64,000 nt of DNA. It comes from Deltaproteobacteria bacterium. Its GTDB lineage: Bacteria; Desulfobacterota; Desulfarculia; Desulfarculales; Desulfarculaceae. Below, one piece after another: positions 35,055 to 44,049 of the stretch. The first letter of the stretch is position 1; each line of letters begins with the position of its first letter. Where the stretch lies: NCBI GenBank assembly GCA_020444205.1, contig JAHLLJ010000003.1, positions 1-64,000 on the forward strand. The letters are read 5' to 3'. The position numbers and the translations under genes were made by a program. The notes below the pieces were generated by a model. That model saw only the letters and a list, made by a program, of their open reading frames with translations, was not told where the DNA came from and searched no databases.

Positions 35055-36506
35055 TTAAAAAGTGAATTTGGTGGTGAGCTGCAAGCGGGTATCGTCACCG
35101 GACGCTCCGTCCTTATCCTCCCTCTCGCCCCATAGCAGCTCCCCTCCCAGCAGCCACCAACTGGTTGGTTGCCAGATCAGGTTGACGCAAGAATATTGGG
35201 TGGAGTGCAAGGAGTCCGCCGGCTGATTGTCCAGGTTGTCCACTTGTAAAGCCGCATAAAGAATCACCGAACTGAGGGCCTTGGTCCATTTATGTTCATA
35301 GCCCAGATAATAACCCCACACCGGCAGGGCCTCCAGGCTGTTGTCGGTGGGGTCGTAGAAGGCGTCGGGCGGCGAGTCGTTGATGGTGGAGCCCATGCCC
35401 CGGCCGTAGTTGATGGAAAAGGTCAGGTTGTCCCCCTGGCGCAGGAAGGGCAGGCCCAGGCTGCCGTTGGCCAACAGGCCCCAGCCCACGGCGGTCTCGG
35501 TGGGGCCGTTGTTCCGGCTGGCCCGCAGATCGCGCACAATGGCCGATCCCTGGAACTTCAGCGCTCCGTGCAACCATTCCAAGGAAACCACCCCGTCGGG
35601 CCAGGTGCTTAGCACGTCCGCGCCCTGGATGGCGTGATCACCAGGGGATTCCGCCCCCAACTTAAGGGTAAGGCCGTCGTCCAGGGCCCGGCTCCAGCGG
35701 ATCTGGGGCAGACGCTGGCCCACCTCGGCGCTGGGGCCTTCGTAGTCCAGGATATTGGGGCAGGCGTTGTCGTAGTAAATGGTGGACCAGGCCTGCCCGG
35801 CCAACAAATCCCCGCCCAGGACATACTTGGTAAGTTCGCTGTAGGCCTCACGCAGCTGGAAATCGGGATCCGTGCTTTGGGAGTTGCCGAAAAAATCCAT
35901 GGATACATAGGTTCTCAGGCGGCCATGGCTCACCGGAGTCCTGGTTTCGAACCAAAGCTGGGTGGCCTTGACGCTGAAGTTGGTTTTGCCGTCCGAGCCC
36001 TGGGCCTTGGTGGCGCCCCGGGTGACGATGTTGGCGGTAACAAAGTCGCCCGGGGTGGTGATGGCCCCGGAGTCGTAGATCACGTCCAACTGGGCAAAGC
36101 CGCCCAGGGCGAAGCGGGTCTTGGTGCCTTGCAGAGCAAAGGAGCCTTGCCAGTCGCTGGGGGGCTCGGGGGAGGCCGGTTTGGCGGTGGCCACGGCCGC
36201 CGGACCAGGCGCGGTCACCGGTGCGGTCTTGGCTTTCATAAGGCCGCCCACCTGCTCTTGCAGCGACTGGAGCATTTTGCTTTGCTGTTCAAGCTGCTTT
36301 TGCTGGGCCTCAAGCTGGCGCTGCTGCATCTTGATAACTTTTTGTAGCTGCCGCACCTGTTCAGCGTAGTCCGGCGTTGAGCTCTGCTGAGCCAGGGCGC
36401 TGGGAGCAGCCCCCACCAAGAGCAAAGCCGCCGCCATCAGCGTCAACAACAACAGCCTGTGCAAACTTGGTCCCAGCCCGGAGGCTAAAAACGTTATTTT
36501 GAGCAT
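35055..36506 (-). CDS. DcaP-like outer-membrane porin with N-terminal coiled coil
   Basis: This is a 483-residue outer-membrane beta-barrel protein of the DcaP/porin group. A signal peptide (about residues 1-38, 'LLLLTLMAAALLLVGAAPSA') is followed by a periplasmic Gln/Lys-rich coiled coil (about 45-90; 'QRQLEAQQKQLEQQSKMLQS') and a Pro/Ala linker. The barrel has alternating aromatic strands from 'FALGGFAQLDVIYDSGAI' to the terminal Phe of 'LQLTTKFTF', the usual Bam recognition end. The start at 36506 has GAGG 9 nt upstream; an in-frame Met at 36524 is less likely. DcaP relatives admit dicarboxylates or phthalate-like acids, which would suit a genome rich in acid importers. Confidence 0.82.
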   Translation of the reverse strand: MLKITFLASGLGPSLHRLLLLTLMAAALLLVGAAPSALAQQSSTPDYAEQVRQLQKVIKMQQRQLEAQQKQLEQQSKMLQSLQEQVGGLMKAKTAPVTAPGPAAVATAKPASPEPPSDWQGSFALQGTKTRFALGGFAQLDVIYDSGAITTPGDFVTANIVTRGATKAQGSDGKTNFSVKATQLWFETRTPVSHGRLRTYVSMDFFGNSQSTDPDFQLREAYSELTKYVLGGDLLAGQAWSTIYYDNACPNILDYEGPSAEVGQRLPQIRWSRALDDGLTLKLGAESPGDHAIQGADVLSTWPDGVVSLEWLHGALKFQGSAIVRDLRASRNNGPTETAVGWGLLANGSLGLPFLRQGDNLTFSINYGRGMGSTINDSPPDAFYDPTDNSLEALPVWGYYLGYEHKWTKALSSVILYAALQVDNLDNQPADSLHSTQYSCVNLIWQPTSWWLLGGELLWGEREDKDGASGDDTRLQLTTKFTF

Positions 36507-36869
36507 CGCATCCAACCTCTGCAATTTTGCTGGTATTGGACCCCCCGAATCTGGCGCATGGCTCTGTATCAGCCTCCGGCGCTACGCAAGGACCAACTGA
36601 TGTCCGAGGCTGTTGCGCCGGGGCCAGGCGTGATGCCGGCTTCCCAAGCTCCGCGTACAGTAGGCCATTTTTGGGCTGCTTCAATCAACCAGGTATTTTC
36701 AAGTACGTGTCCCGCTCCTGAGCCTGTGGCGATGAATCGTTGCCTTCAGGCTGCCTTTCATCGACTGGGTGGGCCTTGATGTATTACAATTTGGTTCTGC
36801 TGAATCGCGACAACGCCGTAGGCATACGGCACGGCGGATAATCTTCTGTACACGAATGGGGTGATTTGA
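36507..36869. other. Divergent intergenic region with an inverted repeat
   Basis: This 363-nt region separates the divergent porin and 3-hydroxyacyl-CoA dehydrogenase genes. A perfect inverted repeat, GCCGTA (36815-36820) and TACGGC (36825-36830) around GGCA, lies 40 nt before the dehydrogenase start and could be an operator. Short frames in this region look like chance. Confidence 0.45.
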
Positions 36870-37841
36870 ATGAGCAAGGAAGTTGGGTCCAGCGGCGTAG
36901 GGCAAGAGGCGATTCCCGTGGCGGTGATCGGAGCGGGCATCATGGGACACGGCATAGCCCAGATCTTCGGGCTGGCCGGTCACCCGGTCAGGCTGTTCGA
37001 TCCCAATCCCGAGGTTCTGGCCTCGGCCAAGCAGCGGGTGCGCGAGAGCCTGGACAGCTTTGTGCAGGCCCAGATGGTGAGCGAGGAGGACGCCGTCGGT
37101 TGCCTGGAAAACATCGCCACCCACCCCGAACTGGCCTCGGCCTGCCAAGGCGCGGGCCTGGTGGTGGAGGCGGCGCCCGAAAAGATGGAGCTGAAGCAGA
37201 AGCTGTTCGCCGAAATCGAGCCTTTGGTGGAGCCCGATACCATCTTGGCCAGCAACACCTCGGCCCTGGTCATAAGCGAGGTGGGAAAAAATTTGGCCGA
37301 GCCGGGGCGCTTCGTGGGCACCCACTTCTGGAACCCACCCCAGGTGATCCCCTGCGTGGAGGTGATACCCGGCGAGCGCACCGACCCCCAGGTCTGCGAG
37401 CGCATAGTGGAGCTGCTGGAGGCGGCGGGCAAGGTGCCGGTGCGCCTCAAGCACGATATCCCCGGCTTTTTGGGCAACCGGCTCCAGCATGCCCTGCAGC
37501 GCGAGGCCCTGGCCCTGGTGGAGCAGGGGGTGGCCGAGCCCGAGGACGTGGACCGGGTGGTGCGCTACGGTTTTGGCCTGCGTATGGCCTTGATGGGCCC
37601 CCTGGAGCGGGCCGACTTCGCCGGCCTGGAAACCACCCTGGCGGTGCAGCGCTATTTGCTGCCGCTTTTGGAAAAGCGCATTGAAGGCTCGCCCTCGCTG
37701 GTGGCCCAGGTGGAGCAGGGCAGGTATGGGGTTAAGAGCGGCGGCGGTTTCTATGACTGGCCGCCGGAAAAGGCTGCCAAGCGCCAGACCCAGCGGGACC
37801 GGGCCCTGCTGGAGATCATCAAGCTTACTCGCGATATGTAG
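36870..37841 (+). CDS. 3-hydroxyacyl-CoA dehydrogenase (HbdA/FadB-like, NAD-dependent)
   Basis: This is a 323-residue soluble dehydrogenase interconverting 3-hydroxyacyl-CoA (probably hydroxybutyryl-CoA) and the 3-keto form. The N-terminal Rossmann motif is VIGAGIMGHGIAQIFGLAG (about residues 13-31), followed by 'NTSALVISEV' and the catalytic His region 'GTHFWNPPQVIPCVEVI'. The C-terminal dimerisation domain contains 'PGFLGNRLQHALQREALALV' and 'GLRMALMGPLERADFAG'. It is slightly longer than HbdA (about 282) and close to the lambda-crystallin-like branch. It stands alone, converging with the sigma-54 activator gene 11 nt away. Confidence 0.88.
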   Translation: MSKEVGSSGVGQEAIPVAVIGAGIMGHGIAQIFGLAGHPVRLFDPNPEVLASAKQRVRESLDSFVQAQMVSEEDAVGCLENIATHPELASACQGAGLVVEAAPEKMELKQKLFAEIEPLVEPDTILASNTSALVISEVGKNLAEPGRFVGTHFWNPPQVIPCVEVIPGERTDPQVCERIVELLEAAGKVPVRLKHDIPGFLGNRLQHALQREALALVEQGVAEPEDVDRVVRYGFGLRMALMGPLERADFAGLETTLAVQRYLLPLLEKRIEGSPSLVAQVEQGRYGVKSGGGFYDWPPEKAAKRQTQRDRALLEIIKLTRDM

Positions 37842-37852
37842 GGGGCTGCGGC

Positions 37853-39274
37853 CTAGTCCCGCACCGATTTTTTCAGTTCGATGCCCAGGCGGTTCATGCG
37901 GTTGTAGACCGTGGCCCGGCTGACGCCCAAAAGCTTGGCCGCCTTGGTCTGGTTGCCCCTGGCCGCCCTTAGGGCCTCCACCAGGTCCCGGCGCTGCCGC
38001 TCATCCTCGGGGGTATTGCGGTGGCCGCTGCTTACCGGAGAGGCCGGCGCGGCTTGCGGTGGGGATGCCTGCCGGGACGTGGAGGCGTCCAAGTGGGGCG
38101 GCAGCTGGTCCAGATCGATGAGCCCGTGATCGGCCAACACAAAGGCATACTCCAATGAGGTGCGCAGCTCGCGCACGTTTCCCGGCCAATGATAAGCAGC
38201 CAAGCGCTCCATGACCGGGCGTGAAACCCCGGCTATGTCCTTGGAGGTACGCCGGCGCAGGCGGGCCAAAAAGTGCTCCACCAGAGCGGGGATGTCCTCC
38301 ATGCGCTCGCGCAAAGGCGGCAGGTGTATGGGGATCACGTTGAGGCGGAAGTATAGGTCCTCGCGAAACTGCCCCGCCTGGAGCATGGCTCCCAGGTCCC
38401 GGTTGGTGGCGGCGATGAAGCGTACGTCCACAAACAGGGTGCGCTGATCGCCCACCCGCTCAAAGTGTTTTTCCTCCAGCACCCTGAGCAGCTTCACCTG
38501 GGAGCTCACCGGCAGCTCACCGATCTCGTCCATGAAAAAGTCGCCCCCATGGGCTGATTCCAAACGCCCGGCTCGGTGGCGGTGGGCCCCGGTGAAAGCT
38601 CCCTTCACGTGGCCGAACAGCTCGCTCTCAAACAGCGACTCGCTGAGCGCCGCGCAGTTGAACACCACGTAAGGACCTTCCCGCCGCTCGCCCAGGTCGT
38701 GGATGGCCCGGGCCACCAGCTCCTTGCCCGTGCCGCTTTCTCCGTGGATCAAGACCGGGGCATGGCCTCGGGCCGCTTTTTCCACAAGATGATAGACCCG
38801 GCGCATGGCAGGGCTCTGCCCCACCATGCCCATGAAGTCTTCCTCCCCGGCCAGTTGATGGGACAGCTCGTCTATCCTCTGGTCCCTGCGGCTTATGGCC
38901 GACAGGTCGGTTACCGTTTCCACCGCGCCCAGTAGGCGGCCGTCAGCGTCGCGCAGCAGAGCGGCCACCTTTATGGCCGGCAGGTAATTGCCATCCTTGC
39001 GGATCAGGCGGCAGGATATCTCCCGGTTTTCGGGCTGCTCGCCGGAAAACAGTTCGCACCAGCCGCCCCGCTGGGGCTGGCGGGTGCGGGCGCAGGCGTC
39101 GCAATTGAAAACGGTGCAGGGCTGCCCCACCAGCTCCCAGTCCTCGTAGCCGGTGAGGCGGCACATGGCCTGGTTGACCATGAGCACCTTGCCGGAGGGT
39201 TCAATAATGGCCACCCCGTCGCTGAGGGTGTCCAAGATGCTGCGCCAGTGCCTGCCGAATTCCTGGGGAGCCAT
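37853..39274 (-). CDS. Sigma-54-dependent activator with cysteine-rich PAS domain
   Basis: This is a 473-residue bacterial enhancer-binding protein. The N-terminal PAS domain (about residues 10-130) carries five cysteines at about 38, 53, 58, 61 and 73 ('[20 protein letters not shown]' then C), plus one at 88, which suggests a metal or redox cofactor. The AAA+ domain shows Walker A GESGTGKE near residue 176, the sigma-54 contact loop GAFTGA near 236, '[20 protein letters not shown]' (Walker B) and R-fingers. A Fis-type HTH ('[20 protein letters not shown]') ends the protein. The start at 39274 has GGAGAGAAT before it. It lies divergent from the ferredoxin/NrfD/cytochrome operon, which has a near-perfect sigma-54 promoter, so it very probably activates that operon. 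Confidence 0.92.
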   Translation of the reverse strand: MAPQEFGRHWRSILDTLSDGVAIIEPSGKVLMVNQAMCRLTGYEDWELVGQPCTVFNCDACARTRQPQRGGWCELFSGEQPENREISCRLIRKDGNYLPAIKVAALLRDADGRLLGAVETVTDLSAISRRDQRIDELSHQLAGEEDFMGMVGQSPAMRRVYHLVEKAARGHAPVLIHGESGTGKELVARAIHDLGERREGPYVVFNCAALSESLFESELFGHVKGAFTGAHRHRAGRLESAHGGDFFMDEIGELPVSSQVKLLRVLEEKHFERVGDQRTLFVDVRFIAATNRDLGAMLQAGQFREDLYFRLNVIPIHLPPLRERMEDIPALVEHFLARLRRRTSKDIAGVSRPVMERLAAYHWPGNVRELRTSLEYAFVLADHGLIDLDQLPPHLDASTSRQASPPQAAPASPVSSGHRNTPEDERQRRDLVEALRAARGNQTKAAKLLGVSRATVYNRMNRLGIELKKSVRD

Positions 39275-39284
39275 ATTCTCTCCA

Positions 39285-39304
39285 ACAAGTGTTTTGACAC
39301 TTGT
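39285..39304. promoter_or_regulatory. Candidate upstream activating sequence for the sigma-54 activator
   Basis: ACAAGTG (39285-39291) and CACTTGT (39298-39304) form a perfect 7-bp inverted repeat with a 6-nt spacer. It lies 102 bp before the -24/-12 promoter of the cytochrome operon and 11 bp upstream of the activator's own start, the usual place for a bEBP enhancer that also mediates autoregulation. Confidence 0.65.
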
Positions 39305-39405
39305 AAATATAAACGTAAAAAACATATAGGGCAATTAGTAAATAGCCGGTTGGCTTGTCTTTGGAATGTACCAATATTTATAGGAAATTAAGCTTTGCAG
39401 ATTAC

Positions 39406-39421
39406 TGGCCCGCCAATTGCA
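39406..39421 (+). promoter_or_regulatory. Sigma-54 (-24/-12) promoter of the ferredoxin/NrfD/cytochrome operon
   Basis: TGGCCCGCCAATTGCA matches the consensus TGGCACG-N4-TTGCW at every fixed position except one (C for A), with the required GG-to-GC spacing. Transcription would start near 39432, giving a leader of about 80 nt before the GTG at 39514. Confidence 0.82.
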
Positions 39422-39513
39422 TTAGATTGAGCGAATCACTTAAGCATACGAAAATAGTGGTTATTTTCCCTACCAATAAGCTGGTTGTTTGCTGCGCTGG
39501 AAAGGATTGGCAA

Positions 39514-40428
39514 GTGGAGATAAACAGAAGGAGATTTCTGGGGCTCACCGGAGCGGCCCTGGGGGCCGGAGCCCTGGGCAAACCCGGCCGGGCCCAAGCG
39601 GCCCGCGCTTATCAGCCGCCGCCGGACGCCTACGGGTGCCTGGTGGACTTGAGCGTTTGCGTGGGCTGCCGCAAATGCGAGCAGGCCTGCAACCAGGTGA
39701 ACCACCTGTCCGAGCCCGAGCGCCCCTTTGACGACCTGACCGTGCTGGACGCCAAGCGCCGTCCCGGTCCCGAGGCCTTTACCGTGGTCAACCGCTACTA
39801 CACCGGCCGCCGCGACGAGCGCAACCAGATGGTGCCCACCTACGTCAAGGTGCAGTGCATGCACTGTCAGGACCCGGCCTGCGCCAGCGCCTGTATCGTG
39901 GGCGCCCTGAGCAAAAAGCCCAACGGCGCGGTGCACTACGACGTGGACAAGTGCATCGGCTGCCGCTACTGCATGGTGGCCTGTCCCTTCCAGATCCCGG
40001 CTTATGAATACCACGACCCCCTGACCCCCCGGGTTCGCAAGTGCACTTTGTGTTTTGAGCGCATCTCCAAGGAGGGCGGCAAGCCCGGCTGCGCCCAGGT
40101 GTGCCCGGTGGAGGCCATCACCTTTGGCAAGCGCTCGGAGCTGATCAAGCTGGCCAAGCAAAAGATGGCCGAGGATCCCGGCCGCTATCAACCCCAGATC
40201 TACGGGGAAAAGGAGGTGGGAGGCACCAGCTGGCTCTACATCTCCCGCGAGCCCTTCGCCAAGGTGGGCTTTCTCAAGCTGCCCGAGCAGCCCATGCCCC
40301 ACCTCACCGAGACCATACAACACGGCATCTTTTCTTATATGTGGGCACCCCTGTCGCTGTTCGCCCTGCTGGGCGGGGCCATGGCCGTGTTCAACCGCAA
40401 GCACGACAAAGGGGAGGACGATTCATGA
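39514..40428 (+). CDS. Tat-exported four-cluster ferredoxin subunit (HybA/HmcB/DsrO-like)
   Basis: This is a 304-residue periplasm-facing iron-sulfur subunit. The GTG start at 39514 (AGGA about 7 nt upstream) places a twin-arginine signal 'NRRRFLGLTGAALGAGALG' at the N-terminus. Four [4Fe-4S] motifs follow: CVGCRKCEQAC, CMHCQDPACASAC, CIGCRYCMVAC and a split fourth with CTLC and CAQVC. The C-terminus has one membrane helix ('WAPLSLFALLGGAMAVFNRK'), as in HybA. It would pass electrons between the multihaem cytochrome and the NrfD-like quinone-reactive subunit. It overlaps the next gene as ATGA. The upstream frame from 39355 would translate the sigma-54 promoter and is rejected. Confidence 0.92.
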   Translation: MEINRRRFLGLTGAALGAGALGKPGRAQAARAYQPPPDAYGCLVDLSVCVGCRKCEQACNQVNHLSEPERPFDDLTVLDAKRRPGPEAFTVVNRYYTGRRDERNQMVPTYVKVQCMHCQDPACASACIVGALSKKPNGAVHYDVDKCIGCRYCMVACPFQIPAYEYHDPLTPRVRKCTLCFERISKEGGKPGCAQVCPVEAITFGKRSELIKLAKQKMAEDPGRYQPQIYGEKEVGGTSWLYISREPFAKVGFLKLPEQPMPHLTETIQHGIFSYMWAPLSLFALLGGAMAVFNRKHDKGEDDS

Positions 40429-41654
40429 GCGCGCACAGCCACGCGGCGCCCCTGCAAGGCCGGGCGCGCTTTTGGAGCCCCGGGGCCCTGGTAATGGCCG
40501 CCCTGGCCATTACCGGCTTTTTGTTCGTGTTGGGCCGCTACACCGGCGGCCTGGGCGCGGTTAGCCATCTTAGCCAGTCCCACCCCTGGGGCCTGTGGAT
40601 CGGGGTGGATGTGGCCTCGGGCGTGGCCCTGGCCGCCGGCGGCTTCACCACCGCCGCCCTGGCCCACATCTTCGGGCGCCACGCCTACGAGCCGGTGGTG
40701 CGCCCGGCCCTGCTCACCGCCCTTTTGGGATATGTGTTCGTGTCCCTGGCCCTGTTCGTGGACATCGGCCGCTCCTGGGCCATCTGGAAGCCCATGATCT
40801 TTTGGAACTCCAACTCGGTGCTCTTCGAGGTGGCCATGTGCGTGATGGTCTACACCGCGGTGCTGCATGCCGAGTTCCTGCCCATAGTGGCCGAGCGCTT
40901 TAAAGACGGCTTCAAGGCCTCGCTGACCAACCACTCCTGGCCGGTGGTGGCCCTGGCCGAAGGCGTGGGCGGAGTGCTGACCTTTTTAAACCGCAACCTG
41001 AGCAAGGTCATGTGGGCCTTTATCATCGCCGGAGTGGTGCTCTCGTGTATGCATCAGTCCGGCCTGGGGTCCTTGCTGCTTATCGCCCCCACAAAGATGC
41101 ACGCCCTGTGGTATACCCCCATCCTGCCCCTGCTGTTCCTCACCTCAGCCATCGCCGTGGGCTTCCCCATGGTGGTTTTTGAAAACACCCTGGTGAGCGC
41201 ATCCTTTGACCTGGCGGACGAGATGCACATCCTCTCACGCATGGTGCGCATCACCATCTTGCTTCTGGGCATCTACGGCGCGCTCAAGATCGGCGACGTG
41301 ATCCTGCGCGGGGTGTGGCCGCTCATCTTCGACGGCTCGGTGCAGGGCCGCTCCTTTGCGGTGGAGATGCTCTTCGGGGTGATCATCCCCTGGGTCATGT
41401 TGCTGTTCCCATGGGCGCGGAATCATCGCACCCCGTTGTTCATCGCCGCCTGCCTGGTGGTGGGCGGAGTGATCGTCAACCGCATGAACGTGTTCCTGGT
41501 GGCCTTTCAACCGCCTTATCCGGTGCAGTCCTACTTCCCCTCGGTGGGTGAGTTGGCCATAACCGCCGGATTCATCGCCACTCTCATGCTGGCCTATCGC
41601 TTCACGGTTTACTTCTTCCCGGTTCTTTCCCCCGCAGGAAAGGAGGCCAACTAA
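40425..41654 (+). CDS. NrfD/HybB-family integral membrane quinone-interacting subunit
   Basis: This is a 409-residue polytopic protein with about nine to ten helices, similar to HybB/HmcC ('HPWGLWIGVDVASGVALAAG', 'LFVDIGRSWAIWKPMIFWNS', 'LHAEFLPIVAERF'). Members of this family exchange electrons and protons with menaquinone and anchor Fe-S and cytochrome partners. Its start overlaps the ferredoxin gene by 4 nt and its stop overlaps the cytochrome gene start, so the three subunits are made together. The long frame from 40101 is an artefact of overlap with the ferredoxin gene. Confidence 0.92.
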   Translation: MSAHSHAAPLQGRARFWSPGALVMAALAITGFLFVLGRYTGGLGAVSHLSQSHPWGLWIGVDVASGVALAAGGFTTAALAHIFGRHAYEPVVRPALLTALLGYVFVSLALFVDIGRSWAIWKPMIFWNSNSVLFEVAMCVMVYTAVLHAEFLPIVAERFKDGFKASLTNHSWPVVALAEGVGGVLTFLNRNLSKVMWAFIIAGVVLSCMHQSGLGSLLLIAPTKMHALWYTPILPLLFLTSAIAVGFPMVVFENTLVSASFDLADEMHILSRMVRITILLLGIYGALKIGDVILRGVWPLIFDGSVQGRSFAVEMLFGVIIPWVMLLFPWARNHRTPLFIAACLVVGGVIVNRMNVFLVAFQPPYPVQSYFPSVGELAITAGFIATLMLAYRFTVYFFPVLSPAGKEAN

Positions 41655-43870
41655 TGAGTGCCCGCCGCAAGAAATACCTGACCGTGTGGCTGGTGGGGGT
41701 CTTGGTTGGCCTGGGCCTGGTGCTCTATGCCTACCAGGGACCCACCGCCGCCACCCCGGCCGCGCCCAAGCCTTTTGACCCCGTGGCCGCGGCCAAAAAG
41801 TGGAAAAAACCGCCGCCGCCTCCCCCGGCCAAAGTGAACCCCGACGGCACCCCCTGGGTGCCCCTGGACCAAGTGGCCGCTCTCAAGCGGGCCCACCAGG
41901 TCCCGCCCTTGGTGGTCAAGGCCTTGGAGGAGAGCCAGCGCCAGCGCCACCTGCGTCTGGGCGACAAGATGCCCAAGCTGGCGGACATGAAGCACTCCTA
42001 CCTGGTGCTGGACAGCCCGGTGGTCAACAAAGAGGGCGACATGTACGAGGCGGTGCGCTTCATGCACAAAAAGCACGCCGCGGTGCTTCAGGGCCAGTGC
42101 TTTACCTGCCACCATGCCAAGCCCGCCACCAAGGACGCCTCGGAAACCACCCGCTGCGTGGCCTGTCACCAGAGTTCTTTCAACCCTGAGATGCCCGGCC
42201 GCCTGGGGCTCAAGGCCGCTTTGCACCGCCAATGCATGGGTTGCCATGAAAAGCGGGGCCAGGGTCCGGTGGGTTGCACCGACTGCCACGCCAAGAAGGT
42301 GCCCGACCACCGCCAGTTGGTGAAGCTGCCGGACAAGCCCGACCCCATCACCGTGACCAAGGAGTGCCTGCGCTGCCACCAGGAGCAGGCCGACCAACTC
42401 CACAGCGCGGCCCACTGGCAGTGGAAGGGCCCCTCGCCCTTTACCGTGGAAGGCGAAAAGCGCATCGACATGGGCAAGGCCACCAACACCATCAACAACT
42501 TCTGCGTGGCCCTGCCTTCCAACTGGCCCCGCTGCACCTCCTGCCACGCGGGCTATGGCTGGAGCAACGCGGAGTTCGACTTCAACGACCAGACCCGCAT
42601 GGACTGCCTGGTGTGCCATGACACCACCGGCACCTATCGCAAGGTGCCCATTGCTGCCGGTTGGCCCTTCCTGGAGCTGGACCTCAAGAAGATCGCCCAG
42701 AGCGTGGGCCACCCCAGTCGCAAAAACTGCGGCGACTGCCACTTCCAAGGCGGCGGCGGCGACGCGGTCAAGCACGGGGACATGAACGGCATCCTCTATT
42801 ACCCCTCCAAGAACTGCGACGTGCACATGGGGGGCATGGACTTTGCCTGCCAGGAATGCCACAAGACCCGCAACCACAAGATCAGCGGACGCTCCCTGTC
42901 ACTGCCCGTGGCCGAGGGTTCGCGCTCCTGTCAGGATTGCCACACCGACAAGCCCCACAACGGCAACTCCCTGCTGGATCACCACCTGAACCGCCACGTG
43001 GAGCATTTGTTCTGCGTCACCTGCCACAGCCCGGTGTACGCCAAGTGCCGGGCCACCAAGACCTGGTGGGACTGGTCCAAGGCGGGGCACAAGGAGCGCA
43101 AGCCCAAGAAGGATCGCTACGGCATGCCTGACTACGCCTGGAAAAAGGGCGAGTTTATGTGGAAGGAAAGCATGAAGCCCGCCTATGCCTGGTACAACGG
43201 CAAGGTGGAGCGGGTGCTGTTGGGTGACAAGATCGATCCCAAAAAGGTGGTGAACATCACCAAACCGGTGGGTGGCTTCCGCGACCCGGCCAGCCGTATC
43301 TATCCCTTTAAGCTCATGGAGGGCATCCAGGCGGCCGACGCCAAGAACCACCTGCTGCTGGTGCCCCACCTTTTTGGCCCCGGCGGCTTTTGGGCCACCA
43401 TAGGAAAGACCAAGGCCCCGGTGCCGGAGGTGGCCATCGATAAGGCCTGGCACAAGGCCTTTGCCAAGGGCATGGCCGAGGCCATCAAGGTGAACCCGAA
43501 CAACCAGGGGCTCAAGCCCTACAGCGGCCAGTATGAGTGGGTCAAGACTCGCATGTACTGGGGCCTGACCCACGAGACCATGCCCGCCAAGGCGGCGTTG
43601 GGCTGCGCTCAGTGCCATGAGTCTCTGGCCCAGGAAAAGACCTGCTGCCGCTGCCACACGGACCAGCGCCACGTGGACTTCAAGAAGCTGGCCCACCGGG
43701 GCACGGACTTCGAGTGGATGAAAAAGCAGGGCAGGGATGTGCAGGATCTGATCGGCAAGACCGACTACCTGAACTTTAAGGCCCTGGGCTACAAGGGCGA
43801 CCCCATTGTCTACGGCGGCCGCCTGAAGAAGCTGCCCCTGGCCAGCACCATTGACCGGGAGTGCAAATAG
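41654..43870 (+). CDS. 13-haem c-type cytochrome, octahaem tetrathionate reductase-like with extra N-terminal haem domain
   Basis: This 738-residue periplasmic cytochrome has 13 CxxCH haem motifs. One N-terminal helix (LTVWLVGVLVGLGLVLYAY) looks like an uncleaved anchor, followed by a Pro-rich linker (KKPPPPPP). The first four motifs (CFTCH, CVACH, CMGCH, CTDCH; about residues 155-215) resemble a cytochrome c3/c7-like module. The remaining nine (from CLRCH near 238 to CCRCH near 660), with 'MDCLVCHDTTGTYRKVP' and 'NCGDCHFQGGGGDAVKHGDM', resemble the octahaem tetrathionate reductase/nitrite reductase-like family. It should be the catalytic or electron-delivery subunit of the complex. The substrate could be tetrathionate, nitrite, hydroxylamine or another sulfur or nitrogen species; it is not known. 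Confidence 0.88.
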   Translation: MSARRKKYLTVWLVGVLVGLGLVLYAYQGPTAATPAAPKPFDPVAAAKKWKKPPPPPPAKVNPDGTPWVPLDQVAALKRAHQVPPLVVKALEESQRQRHLRLGDKMPKLADMKHSYLVLDSPVVNKEGDMYEAVRFMHKKHAAVLQGQCFTCHHAKPATKDASETTRCVACHQSSFNPEMPGRLGLKAALHRQCMGCHEKRGQGPVGCTDCHAKKVPDHRQLVKLPDKPDPITVTKECLRCHQEQADQLHSAAHWQWKGPSPFTVEGEKRIDMGKATNTINNFCVALPSNWPRCTSCHAGYGWSNAEFDFNDQTRMDCLVCHDTTGTYRKVPIAAGWPFLELDLKKIAQSVGHPSRKNCGDCHFQGGGGDAVKHGDMNGILYYPSKNCDVHMGGMDFACQECHKTRNHKISGRSLSLPVAEGSRSCQDCHTDKPHNGNSLLDHHLNRHVEHLFCVTCHSPVYAKCRATKTWWDWSKAGHKERKPKKDRYGMPDYAWKKGEFMWKESMKPAYAWYNGKVERVLLGDKIDPKKVVNITKPVGGFRDPASRIYPFKLMEGIQAADAKNHLLLVPHLFGPGGFWATIGKTKAPVPEVAIDKAWHKAFAKGMAEAIKVNPNNQGLKPYSGQYEWVKTRMYWGLTHETMPAKAALGCAQCHESLAQEKTCCRCHTDQRHVDFKKLAHRGTDFEWMKKQGRDVQDLIGKTDYLNFKALGYKGDPIVYGGRLKKLPLASTIDRECK

Positions 43871-43897
43871 CACGTCCCTAAGATATAGACCCTGATC

Positions 43898-43934
43898 ACG
43901 GGGCTTCCGCGCGGGTGCGGGAGCCCCGTTTTTT
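43898..43934 (+). terminator. Intrinsic terminator of the cytochrome operon
   Basis: ACGGGGCT (43898-43905) pairs with AGCCCCGT (43922-43929), with an inner CCGC/GCGG stem, and a run of Ts follows to 43934. It ends the ferredoxin/NrfD/cytochrome transcript. Confidence 0.88.
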
Positions 43935-44049
43935 AGCTTAATCAAGTTGTGACAAATTTAATTAAAAATATGACTAACAAAAAGGTATATAATCTAGCCT
44001 TGCCGCAACGCTCCGCGCCGGGTTTTGAAGACATCAGGAGGAAAGCCAC

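Noticed and set aside
39352..39368. A second sigma-54-like site (TTGGCTTGTCTTTGGA)
   Set aside because: The -12 element lacks the invariant GC and the -24 element deviates at two bases; the site at 39406 is far better.
41651..42877. 408-codon antisense frame within the cytochrome gene
   Set aside because: The opposite strand encodes 13 haem motifs in frame with the operon; the antisense frame shows no domain.
43988..43993. TATAAT before the MFS gene as a full promoter
   Set aside because: The -10 is perfect but no -35-like hexamer sits at proper spacing, so I did not list it as a feature.
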